Source of the DNA: Tissierellaceae bacterium
Lineage (GTDB): Bacteria > Bacillota > Clostridia > Tissierellales > Tissierellaceae
Assembly: GCA_029264075.1 (NCBI GenBank)
Contig: JARICQ010000039.1
Coordinates: 1-30,203 of the forward strand
Reading direction: 5' to 3'
DNA: 30,203 nucleotides
Shown: one piece after another, positions 1 through 7,285 of the stretch
Numbering within the stretch: position 1 is the stretch's first letter
How the letters are laid out: the number at the start of each line of letters is the position of its first letter
Translations under genes and position numbers: made by a program
The notes under the pieces: model-generated
What the model was told of the DNA's origin: nothing
Database searches by the model: none
The model's input: only the letters and a program-made list of their open reading frames with translations

Positions 1-177
1 TAAAGATATCTTTAAGTCTTCTATTGCTCCCTTGAGGCCAATATTTACATCTCCCTCTAAAACAGATGTAGCAGCTTGACCCTGCCCAACAAATGTTGGG
101 CAGGTGTCTAGCTGATCAAAGGCATTAACTACTGTAGTTGTACTTCCTATCTCTGCTACTAAGAGATCAATCTTCAT
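1..177 (-). CDS. MutL/GlmL-family B12-mutase reactivase, N-terminal part only
   Basis: This is the first 59 codons of a gene that runs off the left edge of the window. The ATG is at 177-175, so it overlaps the 3' end of oraE by 11 bp, which implies translational coupling; only a weak purine-rich ribosome site precedes it. The protein begins MKIDLLVAEIGSTTTVVNAF. The EIGSTTT stretch is the first phosphate-binding motif of ASKHA-fold ATPases in the form used by the MutL/GlmL family found beside glutamate mutase. Ornithine-degradation clusters of clostridia carry such a gene next to oraSE. Its inferred role is ATP-dependent reactivation of the adenosylcobalamin-dependent aminomutase by exchange of damaged cofactor. 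The rest of the protein is not visible, so the subfamily rests on the N-terminal motif and the position. Confidence 0.85.
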   Translation of the reverse strand, partial: MKIDLLVAEIGSTTTVVNAFDQLDTCPTFVGQGQAATSVLEGDVNIGLKGAIEDLKISL

Positions 178-2383
178 TTTGCATCTCTCTTCTCTTCTCA
201 ACTAAGAAAGTTGCTACATGTTCTCCCTTGGTACCTCTACCAAATCCTGCATCCATACCAGCTTCAACAGCTAGTTCATTAGATACTTGTGTGCCTCCTC
301 CAATGATAATTATCTTGTCTCTGACACCTTTTTCTATTGCCAGTTCATGAAGTTTTTTCATATTCTTATAGTGAATATCATCATGGGAGATAATAGTTGA
401 AGTAAGGATGGCGTCTGCATCTGTTTCTATGGCAGCATCTAGAAGTTTTTCAACTGATACTGATGTACCTAATATCTCACTTTCTATTCCATACTTTTCT
501 ATTCCACCGTGTTTGATGTCTATTATTTCTCTAATACCTACAGAGTGTTCATCTTCTCCTACTGTTGCTCCTACTACTTTCATAGGATTTTCGCTAATAT
601 CTGCTCTAATTTCATCTTCTGACATTATCTTTGGTTTAGGTGGTATAACTAGATCATCAATGTCAATTGAAAAATCTATCATACCCTTTAACTCTATTCT
701 AGTTCCTTCAGCTTCCTGCATTATTTCCTTTTGAATTACCTCTACATCTTTTAATCCCATTTTCTTTCCAATTTCAATTGCAGCAAACTCAGCTGTTCTT
801 TCATCTGTTGGTAAGAAGAGTGTAATTAATATTATTCCATCTCCCAACCACTGGACTTCTGGCTTTATCTTGGAAGATTTTCTTAGCTCTTCTACCTCTT
901 TAAGCCTTACATTTACATTATCATTTGGATCTAATTCATCTATGAATATAATCTTTGAAGGATCTTCAAATGTTCCTCCACCTATTAGTTTGGCTGGATC
1001 TTCGACAAATTCTTCACCATATTGCGCCACATTGTTGTAGCCAAAGTGAGCAGTTACAGGAGCCATATAGTCTTCATCTCTTTCATATACTGTTCCTTCT
1101 CCTACCCCACCGTCAATTTTTCTTATTATGCCGTCTCCGTTTCTCTCAGGATAATATCCAGAGTCTACAAAGAAACCATCTTCTACTGCTTCGAAATATC
1201 CACCATCATCTATCATCTCTTCCATAAAGAGTATTGCTCTTTCTTTCAACTCTCTTACCTTGTCTGCTAGTTCTCCAGTATCTCTTTTGATTTCTAGCAT
1301 ACTTGTAAGTCCATCCATTCCTGCAAAGGCTTGCTTGGCAGTATCTATAGCTTCAATGTTGTATATATGCCATGGAACATTTCGCCCTTCATCAGGTGTG
1401 ATAGTTGACTGTATCTCTGCTCTTGTAAGTTGAGAAATCAACAGATTGAGTACATGGGTTACGGTAGCTTCTCTAGTTGAAGCTTCCATGTATTTGGTGT
1501 TCATTTGAGCTCTCATCTTGTAATCTCTAAACAACTCTCTAAGAGCAACTGCATAAGGAAGGTCTAATCTCATACAAGGTGCTGGTGGAGCTGTAGGTGG
1601 TACTGTTGAAAGACATATATTTTCTTTTTTTATACCAGCCTTAACTGAGAACATGGAGTTAATTCCGTGTTGTACCATAAGTTCAGGCATTACTTTCCAA
1701 GCCTCTCTAGCTGTTGCATTTGCATTGTGAGCTCCATCTATTTGAGCAATATTTGCCCATCCTAGTATACTTTTCGCTTCAGCTGCATCTACAAATGAAC
1801 GAATCATATTTATATTTCTATAAAGAACATTATACTGTGGATCCTGATGAGCTCCATTTACACCTTCTTCTGCAAACATTACTGCATACTCAGGGCCTGC
1901 TACACCAGATACATATGAATGATAATTGATAGGTCTTCCTACTTCATCCTCTATAAAATCCAATGCTTTTCTCTGTGCCCTAACTTGCTTTCTAGTAATC
2001 GGGATTCCACCAATACCTTGTGGAGTTCCTTCGATAAGATTTTCAAAGTGGGACTGTCCTGCAGTTCGTATTACCATCAGATGGTCTGCTCCGTGCCATG
2101 CTGCCATTCTCATTCTTCTTATATCGTCTTCAAATCTACCTGAAGCTATCTCTGTTGTAATGACAGATTTGCCCTGAGGATCAATATCATCAAAATATTT
2201 AGCTGCTGGAAGTGGCTGGCTTTGATCTAGAGGTTCAGACATATCAAAGTATTCAAATTTTCCTATTTGTCTTTTTTCTTCTGTACCCTCTCTCCAGTGC
2301 CATCCTCTTCTTCTTGGCCTGTATTTATCGATGTCTTTTAGTATATATTCTACATCTAGCTTTTCATTTCTTTTAAGTTCCAC
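167..2383 (-). CDS. oraE: D-ornithine 4,5-aminomutase, large (beta) subunit OraE
   Basis: Large subunit of the PLP- and adenosylcobalamin-dependent enzyme that moves the terminal amino group of D-ornithine to give 2,4-diaminopentanoate. I start it at the GTG at 2383-2381 (738 aa). A GGGGG ribosome site lies at 2391-2395, and the GTG shares one base with the oraS stop (TAGTG). An open frame continues 14 codons upstream to an ATG at 2425, but that start would lie inside oraS. Residues about 1-560 form the TIM-barrel part (ITTEIASGRFEDDIRRMR, STREATVTHVL, DSGYYPERNGDGI). The C-terminal Rossmann part carries the base-off B12 motif DEHSVG, with cobalt ligand H613, and the PLP lysine K624 in DIKHGG. 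These correspond to H618 and K629 of the C. sticklandii enzyme. Both catalytic domains appear intact. Confidence 0.97.
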   Translation of the reverse strand: MELKRNEKLDVEYILKDIDKYRPRRRGWHWREGTEEKRQIGKFEYFDMSEPLDQSQPLPAAKYFDDIDPQGKSVITTEIASGRFEDDIRRMRMAAWHGADHLMVIRTAGQSHFENLIEGTPQGIGGIPITRKQVRAQRKALDFIEDEVGRPINYHSYVSGVAGPEYAVMFAEEGVNGAHQDPQYNVLYRNINMIRSFVDAAEAKSILGWANIAQIDGAHNANATAREAWKVMPELMVQHGINSMFSVKAGIKKENICLSTVPPTAPPAPCMRLDLPYAVALRELFRDYKMRAQMNTKYMEASTREATVTHVLNLLISQLTRAEIQSTITPDEGRNVPWHIYNIEAIDTAKQAFAGMDGLTSMLEIKRDTGELADKVRELKERAILFMEEMIDDGGYFEAVEDGFFVDSGYYPERNGDGIIRKIDGGVGEGTVYERDEDYMAPVTAHFGYNNVAQYGEEFVEDPAKLIGGGTFEDPSKIIFIDELDPNDNVNVRLKEVEELRKSSKIKPEVQWLGDGIILITLFLPTDERTAEFAAIEIGKKMGLKDVEVIQKEIMQEAEGTRIELKGMIDFSIDIDDLVIPPKPKIMSEDEIRADISENPMKVVGATVGEDEHSVGIREIIDIKHGGIEKYGIESEILGTSVSVEKLLDAAIETDADAILTSTIISHDDIHYKNMKKLHELAIEKGVRDKIIIIGGGTQVSNELAVEAGMDAGFGRGTKGEHVATFLVEKRREMQNED

Positions 2384-2754
2384 TAGTTGGCACCCCCTTT
2401 GAATATGGCAACTGCATCGTCCCACAGCTCACCGTCTATTAATTTAAGTCCAACTTCTCTTATTTCCATGTTTTTTTCCTTGGAAAGTCTGTAAAGTATG
2501 TTTCCTACACCCTTTCCTATTATACCTCTATCTATTGCACCATCAACTATTGTTTTACCTTCAATACTTGAAAATCCCATTCTAAGAAGTACTGATCTTT
2601 CAATTGATGGAGATGTGTTTTTTCTCGCTAATTCAACTATTGGATCTACTAATTTCTCAGTCAAATCCCAAAACCTAGCTTCAAGCTCATCTTCAGTTAA
2701 ATCAGCTAGATGTTTTCTTCTATTTTCAAAGTCATCTGGTCTTTCTAGTCTCAT
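2383..2754 (-). CDS. oraS: D-ornithine 4,5-aminomutase, small (alpha) subunit OraS
   Basis: 123-aa partner of OraE in the ornithine aminomutase heterodimer. The protein begins MRLERPDDFENRR and keeps the family signature KNTSPSIERSVLLRMGFSS and the ending WDDAVAIFKGG, and its length is usual for the family. The ATG at 2754-2752 has a GGAGG ribosome site at 2763-2767. The gene is 20 bp downstream of ortB, and its stop overlaps the oraE GTG by one base, so the two subunits should be made at similar levels by coupled translation. The small subunit carries no cofactor-binding motif; in the family it supports the folded large-subunit barrel. Identification is firm from the sequence and the adjacent oraE. 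Confidence 0.96.
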   Translation of the reverse strand: MRLERPDDFENRRKHLADLTEDELEARFWDLTEKLVDPIVELARKNTSPSIERSVLLRMGFSSIEGKTIVDGAIDRGIIGKGVGNILYRLSKEKNMEIREVGLKLIDGELWDDAVAIFKGGAN

Positions 2755-2774
2755 CTAATATTCCTCCTAGTTTA

Positions 2775-4190
2775 CTAATATTTTATGTCGAGTTCATCTA
2801 ATGCTTCTTTTACAAATTCAGCATCAGAATTAATTTCTTCTGCAAGGAATTCTATATTTTCTGCATCAACAAAGTCTGTCGGGAAGTGTCTTAAGGCATT
2901 TTTTATTAGTGATTTTCTTGTTCTAACCAAGTCTATTTCTTCGACGCTTATATATGATGGATCCTTTGGAAGTATAATTGTTTCTCCTGGTACTTCTTCA
3001 GATGTATCTCCAATTAGTATTTCTATACCATTTTCTCTTGCAAATGTAAGTTGAGGATTTATATGCTTTCCTGCTCCTGTATATTCAGTTTCCTGTACTA
3101 CAAGTAATTGGTCTTCATCCATTTCTTGAGCTATTTGGAATGCTGCTGCAAGAGATGTATTTCCTGCTGGTCCTCTTTCAAGTCCTTCTATTTGAGCTAA
3201 AAGCTCTGTCATGTAAAATACTGAACCCTGTCCTACTGTTACATATCTATCCATATATCTCAGAGGTCTAGCTGCTGATCTAGGAACGTCTGATCTATCT
3301 GGCCATGTAGTAAACGGTATTCCAAAGCCAGTATGTCCTGTTGTAAATGATTTTCTATTAAATTGCTTGTCTGATGCCATATGAAGTCCACTTAAACTAA
3401 CACTTGCTGCAATTATCTCAGTTTCAGCTCCAGCCTTGATCATTCCACGAGCTGTTCCTGTTAGGTTTCCTCCACCTGCATTTGTAACTACAACTGCATC
3501 TGCATCTCTTCCTTCTTGCTCCCTAAACTCCATAGCTAATTCGTATCCTAATGTTTCAATGCCAGCTATTCCATAAGGAGTATAGAGTGATGCATTAAAG
3601 TATCCTGTTTCTTCTAACATTACAAGGAAGGTATAGAAAAGTTCAGGTCCTACTGTAAGTTGAACTACTTCTGCTCCGTATGATTCACATTTTCTAGCCT
3701 TTTCTATGATTTCTGGTTGACCTTTTCCTTCTGAGTCATAGCATTCTTGTACAATTATACATTTCAGGCCCAACATTGCAGCTTGAGATGCAACTGCTGC
3801 ACCGTAGTTTCCTGATGTAGCTGCTATTACTCCCTTATATCCTAATTTTTTTGCATGATAACATGCAGCAGAAGCACGTCTTGCCTTGTAGGATCCTGAA
3901 GGGTTACTTGCTTCGTCTTTAACAAATATTCTAGCTCCCTTTCCTTCTGGTGCAAAACTTCTTGCAAGGGCAGTAATGTTTTTAAGCTCAAGTAGAGGAG
4001 TATTACCTACACCTGTAGTTTTTTGAATATCTATTATCTCTTGGAGACTATATCCTGTTTCTTTCATCATTCTTTCAAAATCAAATTTCATCTGACCTGA
4101 TTCAAATTCCTCGTAATCTATACCTACTGCTTTTTTCATTATCTCTGGTCTTCTTGCCATGACAGCTTCATAACTCATATCTTTAGTCAT
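2775..4190 (-). CDS. ortB: 2-amino-4-oxopentanoate thiolase, beta (PLP) subunit OrtB
   Basis: 471-aa PLP subunit of 2-amino-4-ketopentanoate thiolase, which cleaves AKP with CoA to acetyl-CoA and alanine, the last dedicated step of oxidative ornithine degradation. The fold is that of type II PLP enzymes (tryptophan synthase beta/threonine synthase). Visible elements are the PLP lysine K102 in NPSGSYKARRA, the substrate loop AATSGNYGAAVASQA (about 123-137) and the glycine-rich phosphate cup TNAGGGNLTG (about 235-245). The ATG at 4190 overlaps the ortA stop as TAATG, with an AGGAG ribosome site just inside ortA, so the two thiolase subunits are translationally coupled. Length and motifs are complete. 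Confidence 0.96.
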   Translation of the reverse strand: MTKDMSYEAVMARRPEIMKKAVGIDYEEFESGQMKFDFERMMKETGYSLQEIIDIQKTTGVGNTPLLELKNITALARSFAPEGKGARIFVKDEASNPSGSYKARRASAACYHAKKLGYKGVIAATSGNYGAAVASQAAMLGLKCIIVQECYDSEGKGQPEIIEKARKCESYGAEVVQLTVGPELFYTFLVMLEETGYFNASLYTPYGIAGIETLGYELAMEFREQEGRDADAVVVTNAGGGNLTGTARGMIKAGAETEIIAASVSLSGLHMASDKQFNRKSFTTGHTGFGIPFTTWPDRSDVPRSAARPLRYMDRYVTVGQGSVFYMTELLAQIEGLERGPAGNTSLAAAFQIAQEMDEDQLLVVQETEYTGAGKHINPQLTFARENGIEILIGDTSEEVPGETIILPKDPSYISVEEIDLVRTRKSLIKNALRHFPTDFVDAENIEFLAEEINSDAEFVKEALDELDIKY

Positions 4191-4495
4191 TATTTATTCT
4201 CCTTTCCTAAAATCTCTCTTGCTTGACGTCCGATGTACAATAGCTCTGGTACAGCCTTTCCAAAGTCATGTTCCCAGAAAGGATTTACTTCTAGTAACTT
4301 ACCTTCCATTGTTCTGCCAATATATGTTTCTACCTTTACATTATCACCTATATTTGCTTCTTCATCTATCAAAAATCCTTTGGCCCAAAGTTCTAATGGT
4401 ACCTTTTGTGTATCTTCTGGTATATTAGTAGCTCTTTCTCCTACCTCAAGTACTACATTGTAAATTCTAACCCAATCTCCACGTTTTGCATCCAT
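4190..4495 (-). CDS. ortA: 2-amino-4-oxopentanoate thiolase, alpha subunit OrtA
   Basis: 101-aa small subunit of AKP thiolase, needed with OrtB for CoA-dependent cleavage. The sequence shows the family pattern: KRGDWVRIYNVVLEVGERA at the N-terminus, the block PLELWAKGF, and NPFWEHDFGKAVPELLYIG near the C-terminus. The ATG at 4495-4493 has an AAGGATGG ribosome site. It is the first gene after the ord terminator hairpin and overlaps ortB by one base. No enzyme cofactor motif is visible, as expected for this subunit. The short leader (4496-4540) shows no convincing sigma-A promoter, so ortA is probably reached by read-through or processing of the transcript that starts before ord. Confidence 0.95.
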   Translation of the reverse strand: MDAKRGDWVRIYNVVLEVGERATNIPEDTQKVPLELWAKGFLIDEEANIGDNVKVETYIGRTMEGKLLEVNPFWEHDFGKAVPELLYIGRQAREILGKENK

Positions 4496-4531
4496 TTTTT
4501 TACCATCCTTTCATAATATATATAAATTAAT

Positions 4532-4563
4532 AAAAATACAGTGAAGAGCTTATAACCCTTCAC
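4532..4563 (-). terminator. Hairpin with T-rich tail between ord and ortA
   Basis: GTGAAG (4541-4546) pairs with CTTCAC (4558-4563). Read on the minus strand, the stem is followed by TGTATTTTTA. The stem is only 6 bp and the U-tract is broken, so it is a weak or partial intrinsic terminator. It lies between two genes of the same pathway, which suggests partial termination or an RNA-processing and stability element that sets the ratio of ord to ortAB-oraSE. It could also protect the 3' end of the ord message. Confidence 0.6.
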
Positions 4564-4575
4564 TTTTTTATTTTT

Positions 4576-5625
4576 TTAATCTTCTATAAGGTCTCTCATA
4601 TCACCCATAATAGCTCTAGGTATTGGTAGATCTATCATTGTCTTTAAGCCAGGTCTTGCATTGATTATATTTGGAATCATGTTAACAGTCATAGCAATAG
4701 TTCCAATTCCTCCTGGAACTTCTGGTGTGATTGACATATTGATGTTTGGATTTCCCTTTATAGTAATGTAATCTCCTGTAGTTCCTCCTTCAAGTTGTGG
4801 TTCTACCTGTTGTGGATGAAGCATTTCTATCTTCATTTCTCCATCAACATATCCGTAACCTTTCATATTGCAACCTGCTACATCTCCTGGTTGAACTTCT
4901 GCATTAGGAGCTTTCCTGTATACAGATGATACGATTGGTGCTCTAGTAAGCTTTATGTCATCAGATAATTCCCAACCAAGTCCATCTGCAATCATTGTAA
5001 TTGTTTCTGGGAATCCAACATGGCCATCTAGATTGTCTTCTTCTACTCTTTTGTTGAATTCATCAACTGTGATTCCTACACCCTGTCCCTTCATTACAGC
5101 TGGTCCAAATGGTGAAAGATTGTTTATTCTTTCTGCTTTGATGCTTTCAACATCTATACATGCACCAGTTAGAGTTAGAACAAGTAAGTCCATTATAAGT
5201 CCTGGATTGATTCCAGTTCCTAAAACTGTAACTCCGTTTTCTTTTGCTAATTTATCTATCTCAGCTGTTAACTCTGGCTCTTGAGCCTTTGGATATGCCA
5301 TCTCTTCTGCTGTAGATACAACATTTATCTTTCTTTCAACACAATATTTTATTTTTTCAAAATTGTCTTTTGTAAAGGAATCCGTTCCAAGAACAACTAT
5401 ATCTGCTGCTCCCTCTTTGATTACATCTTCAAATGAGCCTGTAGCTAGATCTTCTCTGTCTCCTCTTTCCATATCTAAGAATTCATACATGCTCTTTCCT
5501 ATCTTGTCTCCTCTTACAACTGCTCCTACTACGTCGACACCTTTTTTATTTAGCAGCATTTCTGCAATTCCTTTTCCCATAGAGCCTAGGCCCCAAACTA
5601 TTACTTTTACATTTTCTTTTCTCAT
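4576..5625 (-). CDS. ord: 2,4-diaminopentanoate dehydrogenase Ord
   Basis: 349-aa NAD(P)-dependent dehydrogenase that oxidatively deaminates 2,4-diaminopentanoate, the OraSE product, to 2-amino-4-oxopentanoate, the OrtAB substrate. The N-terminal Rossmann fold is clear: VKVIVWGLGSMGKGIAEMLL, with the GxGxxG-like turn at about residues 12-17. Later blocks such as GTGINPGLIMDLLV and the GGIGTIAMTVNMIPNI region near the C-terminus fit the diaminopentanoate dehydrogenase/dihydrodipicolinate-reductase-like family. The ATG at 5625-5623 has a GGAGGTG ribosome site. A sigma-54 promoter (5690-5705) and upstream dyads (5816-5859) precede it, so this is probably the first gene of the ornithine operon. 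The gene order ord-ortA-ortB-oraS-oraE matches the known cluster. Confidence 0.95.
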   Translation of the reverse strand: MRKENVKVIVWGLGSMGKGIAEMLLNKKGVDVVGAVVRGDKIGKSMYEFLDMERGDREDLATGSFEDVIKEGAADIVVLGTDSFTKDNFEKIKYCVERKINVVSTAEEMAYPKAQEPELTAEIDKLAKENGVTVLGTGINPGLIMDLLVLTLTGACIDVESIKAERINNLSPFGPAVMKGQGVGITVDEFNKRVEEDNLDGHVGFPETITMIADGLGWELSDDIKLTRAPIVSSVYRKAPNAEVQPGDVAGCNMKGYGYVDGEMKIEMLHPQQVEPQLEGGTTGDYITIKGNPNINMSITPEVPGGIGTIAMTVNMIPNIINARPGLKTMIDLPIPRAIMGDMRDLIED

Positions 5626-5689
5626 ACGTGCACCTCCATAGAATTTTGGTTACTATACTAATTGTTTATTAACTTACTATCTAGTTTAA

Positions 5690-5705
5690 TGCAATATTTA
5701 TGCCA
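5690..5705 (-). promoter_or_regulatory. Sigma-54 (-24/-12) promoter for the ornithine operon
   Basis: Read on the minus strand, this is TGGCATAAATATTGCA. It keeps TGGCA, the GG and GC pairs at the correct 10-bp separation, and TTGC followed by A, so it agrees with the TGGCAYRNNNNTTGCW consensus throughout. Transcription would start about 12 bp further on, near 5679, giving a leader of about 55 nt before the ord ATG. The adjacent upstream gene encodes a sigma-54-dependent activator, which makes the match much more credible than the string alone. Confidence 0.85.
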
Positions 5706-5770
5706 ACTAATTTTGCTGATATTAAAAGCCTTCTATTTGCCATTCTACAGTATATTATATCATATTTTGA

Positions 5771-5799
5771 AATAAATGCACATTTTATAGGCATTTATT
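5771..5799. repeat. Inverted repeat between activator sites and sigma-54 promoter
   Basis: AATAAATGC (5771-5779) and GCATTTATT (5791-5799) are perfect 9-bp arms with an 11-bp spacer. As RNA on the minus strand it could be a weak terminator for the activator transcript, but no U-tract follows. As DNA it lies midway between the activator sites and the promoter, where a bending protein could act. The function is not decided. Confidence 0.5.
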
Positions 5800-5815
5800 T
5801 GGATTTTATCATTAT

Positions 5816-5859
5816 TAGTGCAAACATTATTGCAGTTATTAGCAATAATATTTGCACTA
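5816..5859. promoter_or_regulatory. Tandem dyads: probable activator (UAS) sites for the ornithine operon
   Basis: The outer arms TAGTGCAAA (5816-5824) and TTTGCACTA (5851-5859) are perfect inverted repeats. Extended inward, the arms reach 18 bp with 17 matches around an 8-bp spacer. The block also divides into two adjacent 22-bp sites, 5816-5837 and 5838-5859, each with a GCAA-N6-TTGC core. The cores are centred 22 bp apart, about two helical turns. They lie roughly 150 bp upstream of the sigma-54 promoter, the usual range for enhancer-binding proteins, and overlap the stop codon of the activator gene. The same half-site recurs at 7237-7260. Binding by the neighbouring activator is inferred. 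Confidence 0.75.
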
Positions 5860-7281
5860 TAGTTTATACTTTTTTAATTTATGCTGGAGGGTTTGTCTTT
5901 TTATCCCAAGTTCTTCTGCCGTTCTAGATATGTTTTTTTTGTTTTTTTCTAATGATTCTTCTATTATCTCTTTTTCAATTTCATAAAGTGTCTCTGGTAA
6001 GCTCTTTTTAAAATTATTTTCCGAGACATCTTCAAGAAATCTATTTTTAATAGCTTTATCATCTATCTCCATAAGATGTAGGGAGGATATAAAATCCTCA
6101 ACTTCTAATATCTCTCTTTCGTCTGATACTATGTTCATACCACTTTCAATTATATTTGAAAGCTCTCTAACATTTCCAGGCCAATCGTGTTTTGAGAGTA
6201 GTTTTTTAGCTTGAATAGATATGGTTCTTATTTTTTTATCTAAAATTTTATTATATCTATCTATAAAGTATTGGATTAGTATGTCTATATCTTCTTTTCT
6301 ATCACTTAAGCTGGGTATATAAATATATATAACATTTAGTCTATAGAATAGATCTTTTCTAATTGTTCTATTTTTCAAGCTCTGTAGAGGCGACTCATTT
6401 GTGGTCGCTATTATTCTAACATCTACCGGTATATCCTTATCTCCACCGATTCTTCTAATGTAGCCTTCCTGTAGCACCCTAAGCAACTTTGCTTGAAGTG
6501 AGAGTGACATTGAATTTATTTCATCTAGCATCAAAGTTCCACCATTAGCTTGTTCAAATATACCTTCTCTTTTAGTAGCTCCTGTAAATCCACCTTTTTC
6601 TGTTCCAAATAATATTCCCTCTAGAAGAGATTCAGGAATGGCTGCACAATTTTGAGCTATAAATGGTTTTTCCCTTCTTTTACCATCATAGTGTATACTC
6701 TGAGCAAAAAGCTCTTTACCAGTCCCTGTTTCTCCATATATGAGTACCGAGGAAGATGATTGACCAGCTTTTTTACCTATTTCTTTAGCCAATATAAGTT
6801 TTTCATCTTGACCTATGATATCTTTAAATCTATATTTACTTATCTTGTTTTCAAATTTTTTCTCTGTACTTTTTTTACTCTTTAATTCACACTGGAGATC
6901 TATAAGCCTGTCAGATAAATCCCTAAGATGAGTTATGTCATTAGCAATTTCAAGGGCTCCTATTATTTCTTTTTTTTCATATAAGGGAATTGTAGAGTTT
7001 ATAGAAGTTATTTTTTTACCCTTGAAATTCAAATAAGATTGGGTGCTATTTAAAATGGGTACACCCTTATCCAATACCTTAATTAGAGTTGAAGTATCCT
7101 GATTTAGGCTTGGAAAGTTAATTAGGATCTCCTTGTCTAAGACTTCTGATTTTTCAAGACCTTCTAATTTAGCCATGGTTTCATTATATACTATAGTTTT
7201 TCTATCTTTATCAATTATATGAACTCCTATATTTCCATAGTGCAAAATATTTTGCACTATTATCTTGTCTATATTCCTCAT
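5857..7281 (-). CDS. Sigma-54-dependent activator, PAS-AAA+-Fis (RocR-like)
   Basis: 474-aa enhancer-binding protein. Residues about 1-120 form a PAS-type sensor (GVHIIDKDRKTIVYNETMAK). A linker with a coiled-coil look follows, then the AAA+ domain with Walker A GETGTGKE (183-190), the sigma-54 contact loop GGFTGA (230-235), Walker B GTLMLDE (248-254) and HDWPGNVREL (365-374). The C-terminus (about 432-474) is a Fis-type helix-turn-helix (ISRTAEELGIKRQTLQHKL). The G-for-A change in the GAFTGA loop also occurs in RocR-type activators of arginine/ornithine catabolism. The ATG at 7281 lies 4 bp after pgeF, with an AAGGATG site overlapping the pgeF end. It directly precedes the ornithine operon and its sigma-54 promoter, so it most likely activates that operon. 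Ornithine or a related amino acid as PAS ligand is a guess. Confidence 0.93.
   Translation of the reverse strand: MRNIDKIIVQNILHYGNIGVHIIDKDRKTIVYNETMAKLEGLEKSEVLDKEILINFPSLNQDTSTLIKVLDKGVPILNSTQSYLNFKGKKITSINSTIPLYEKKEIIGALEIANDITHLRDLSDRLIDLQCELKSKKSTEKKFENKISKYRFKDIIGQDEKLILAKEIGKKAGQSSSSVLIYGETGTGKELFAQSIHYDGKRREKPFIAQNCAAIPESLLEGILFGTEKGGFTGATKREGIFEQANGGTLMLDEINSMSLSLQAKLLRVLQEGYIRRIGGDKDIPVDVRIIATTNESPLQSLKNRTIRKDLFYRLNVIYIYIPSLSDRKEDIDILIQYFIDRYNKILDKKIRTISIQAKKLLSKHDWPGNVRELSNIIESGMNIVSDEREILEVEDFISSLHLMEIDDKAIKNRFLEDVSENNFKKSLPETLYEIEKEIIEESLEKNKKNISRTAEELGIKRQTLQHKLKKYKL
7237..7260. promoter_or_regulatory. Perfect 24-bp palindrome inside the activator gene, matching the UAS half-site
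   Basis: ATAGTGCAAAAT (7237-7248) is followed directly by its exact reverse complement (7249-7260). It covers codons 8-15 of the activator gene. It contains TAGTGCAAA and TTTGCACTA, the same 9-bp half-sites as the UAS before ord, here in one ideal site with a 4-bp centre. Under simple independence with this base composition, a 24-bp perfect palindrome is expected well under once in 30 kb. The activator probably binds here; autoregulation by roadblock or a remote enhancer is inferred. Confidence 0.7.
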
Positions 7282-7285
7282 TTAG

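Noticed and set aside
1..14. TAAAGATATCTTTA at the left edge resembles the palindrome at 26200-26217.
   Set aside because: It lies inside the mutL-type coding sequence (codons for DLKISL) and the string is short and AT-rich, so chance is sufficient.
7..177. The 11-bp overlap of mutL with oraE might be a frameshift.
   Set aside because: Both proteins have proper family ends: OraE ends with VEKRREMQNED and MutL starts at its normal N-terminus.
2381..2425. Upstream extension of oraE to an ATG at 2425.
   Set aside because: It would overlap oraS by 43 bp, lacks a ribosome site, and adds residues (MGRCSCHIQRGC) that are the shifted-frame reading of the oraS end.
5754..5759. A TATAAT on the minus strand upstream of ord as a sigma-A promoter.
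   Set aside because: No acceptable -35 element lies 16-18 bp upstream, and the stretch is very AT-rich. The sigma-54 motif is far better supported.
6575..6592. GGFTGA instead of GAFTGA in the activator might mean loss of sigma-54 contact.
   Set aside because: The key F-T-G-A residues are present and the G variant occurs in functional RocR-type activators. A matching sigma-54 promoter is next to the gene.
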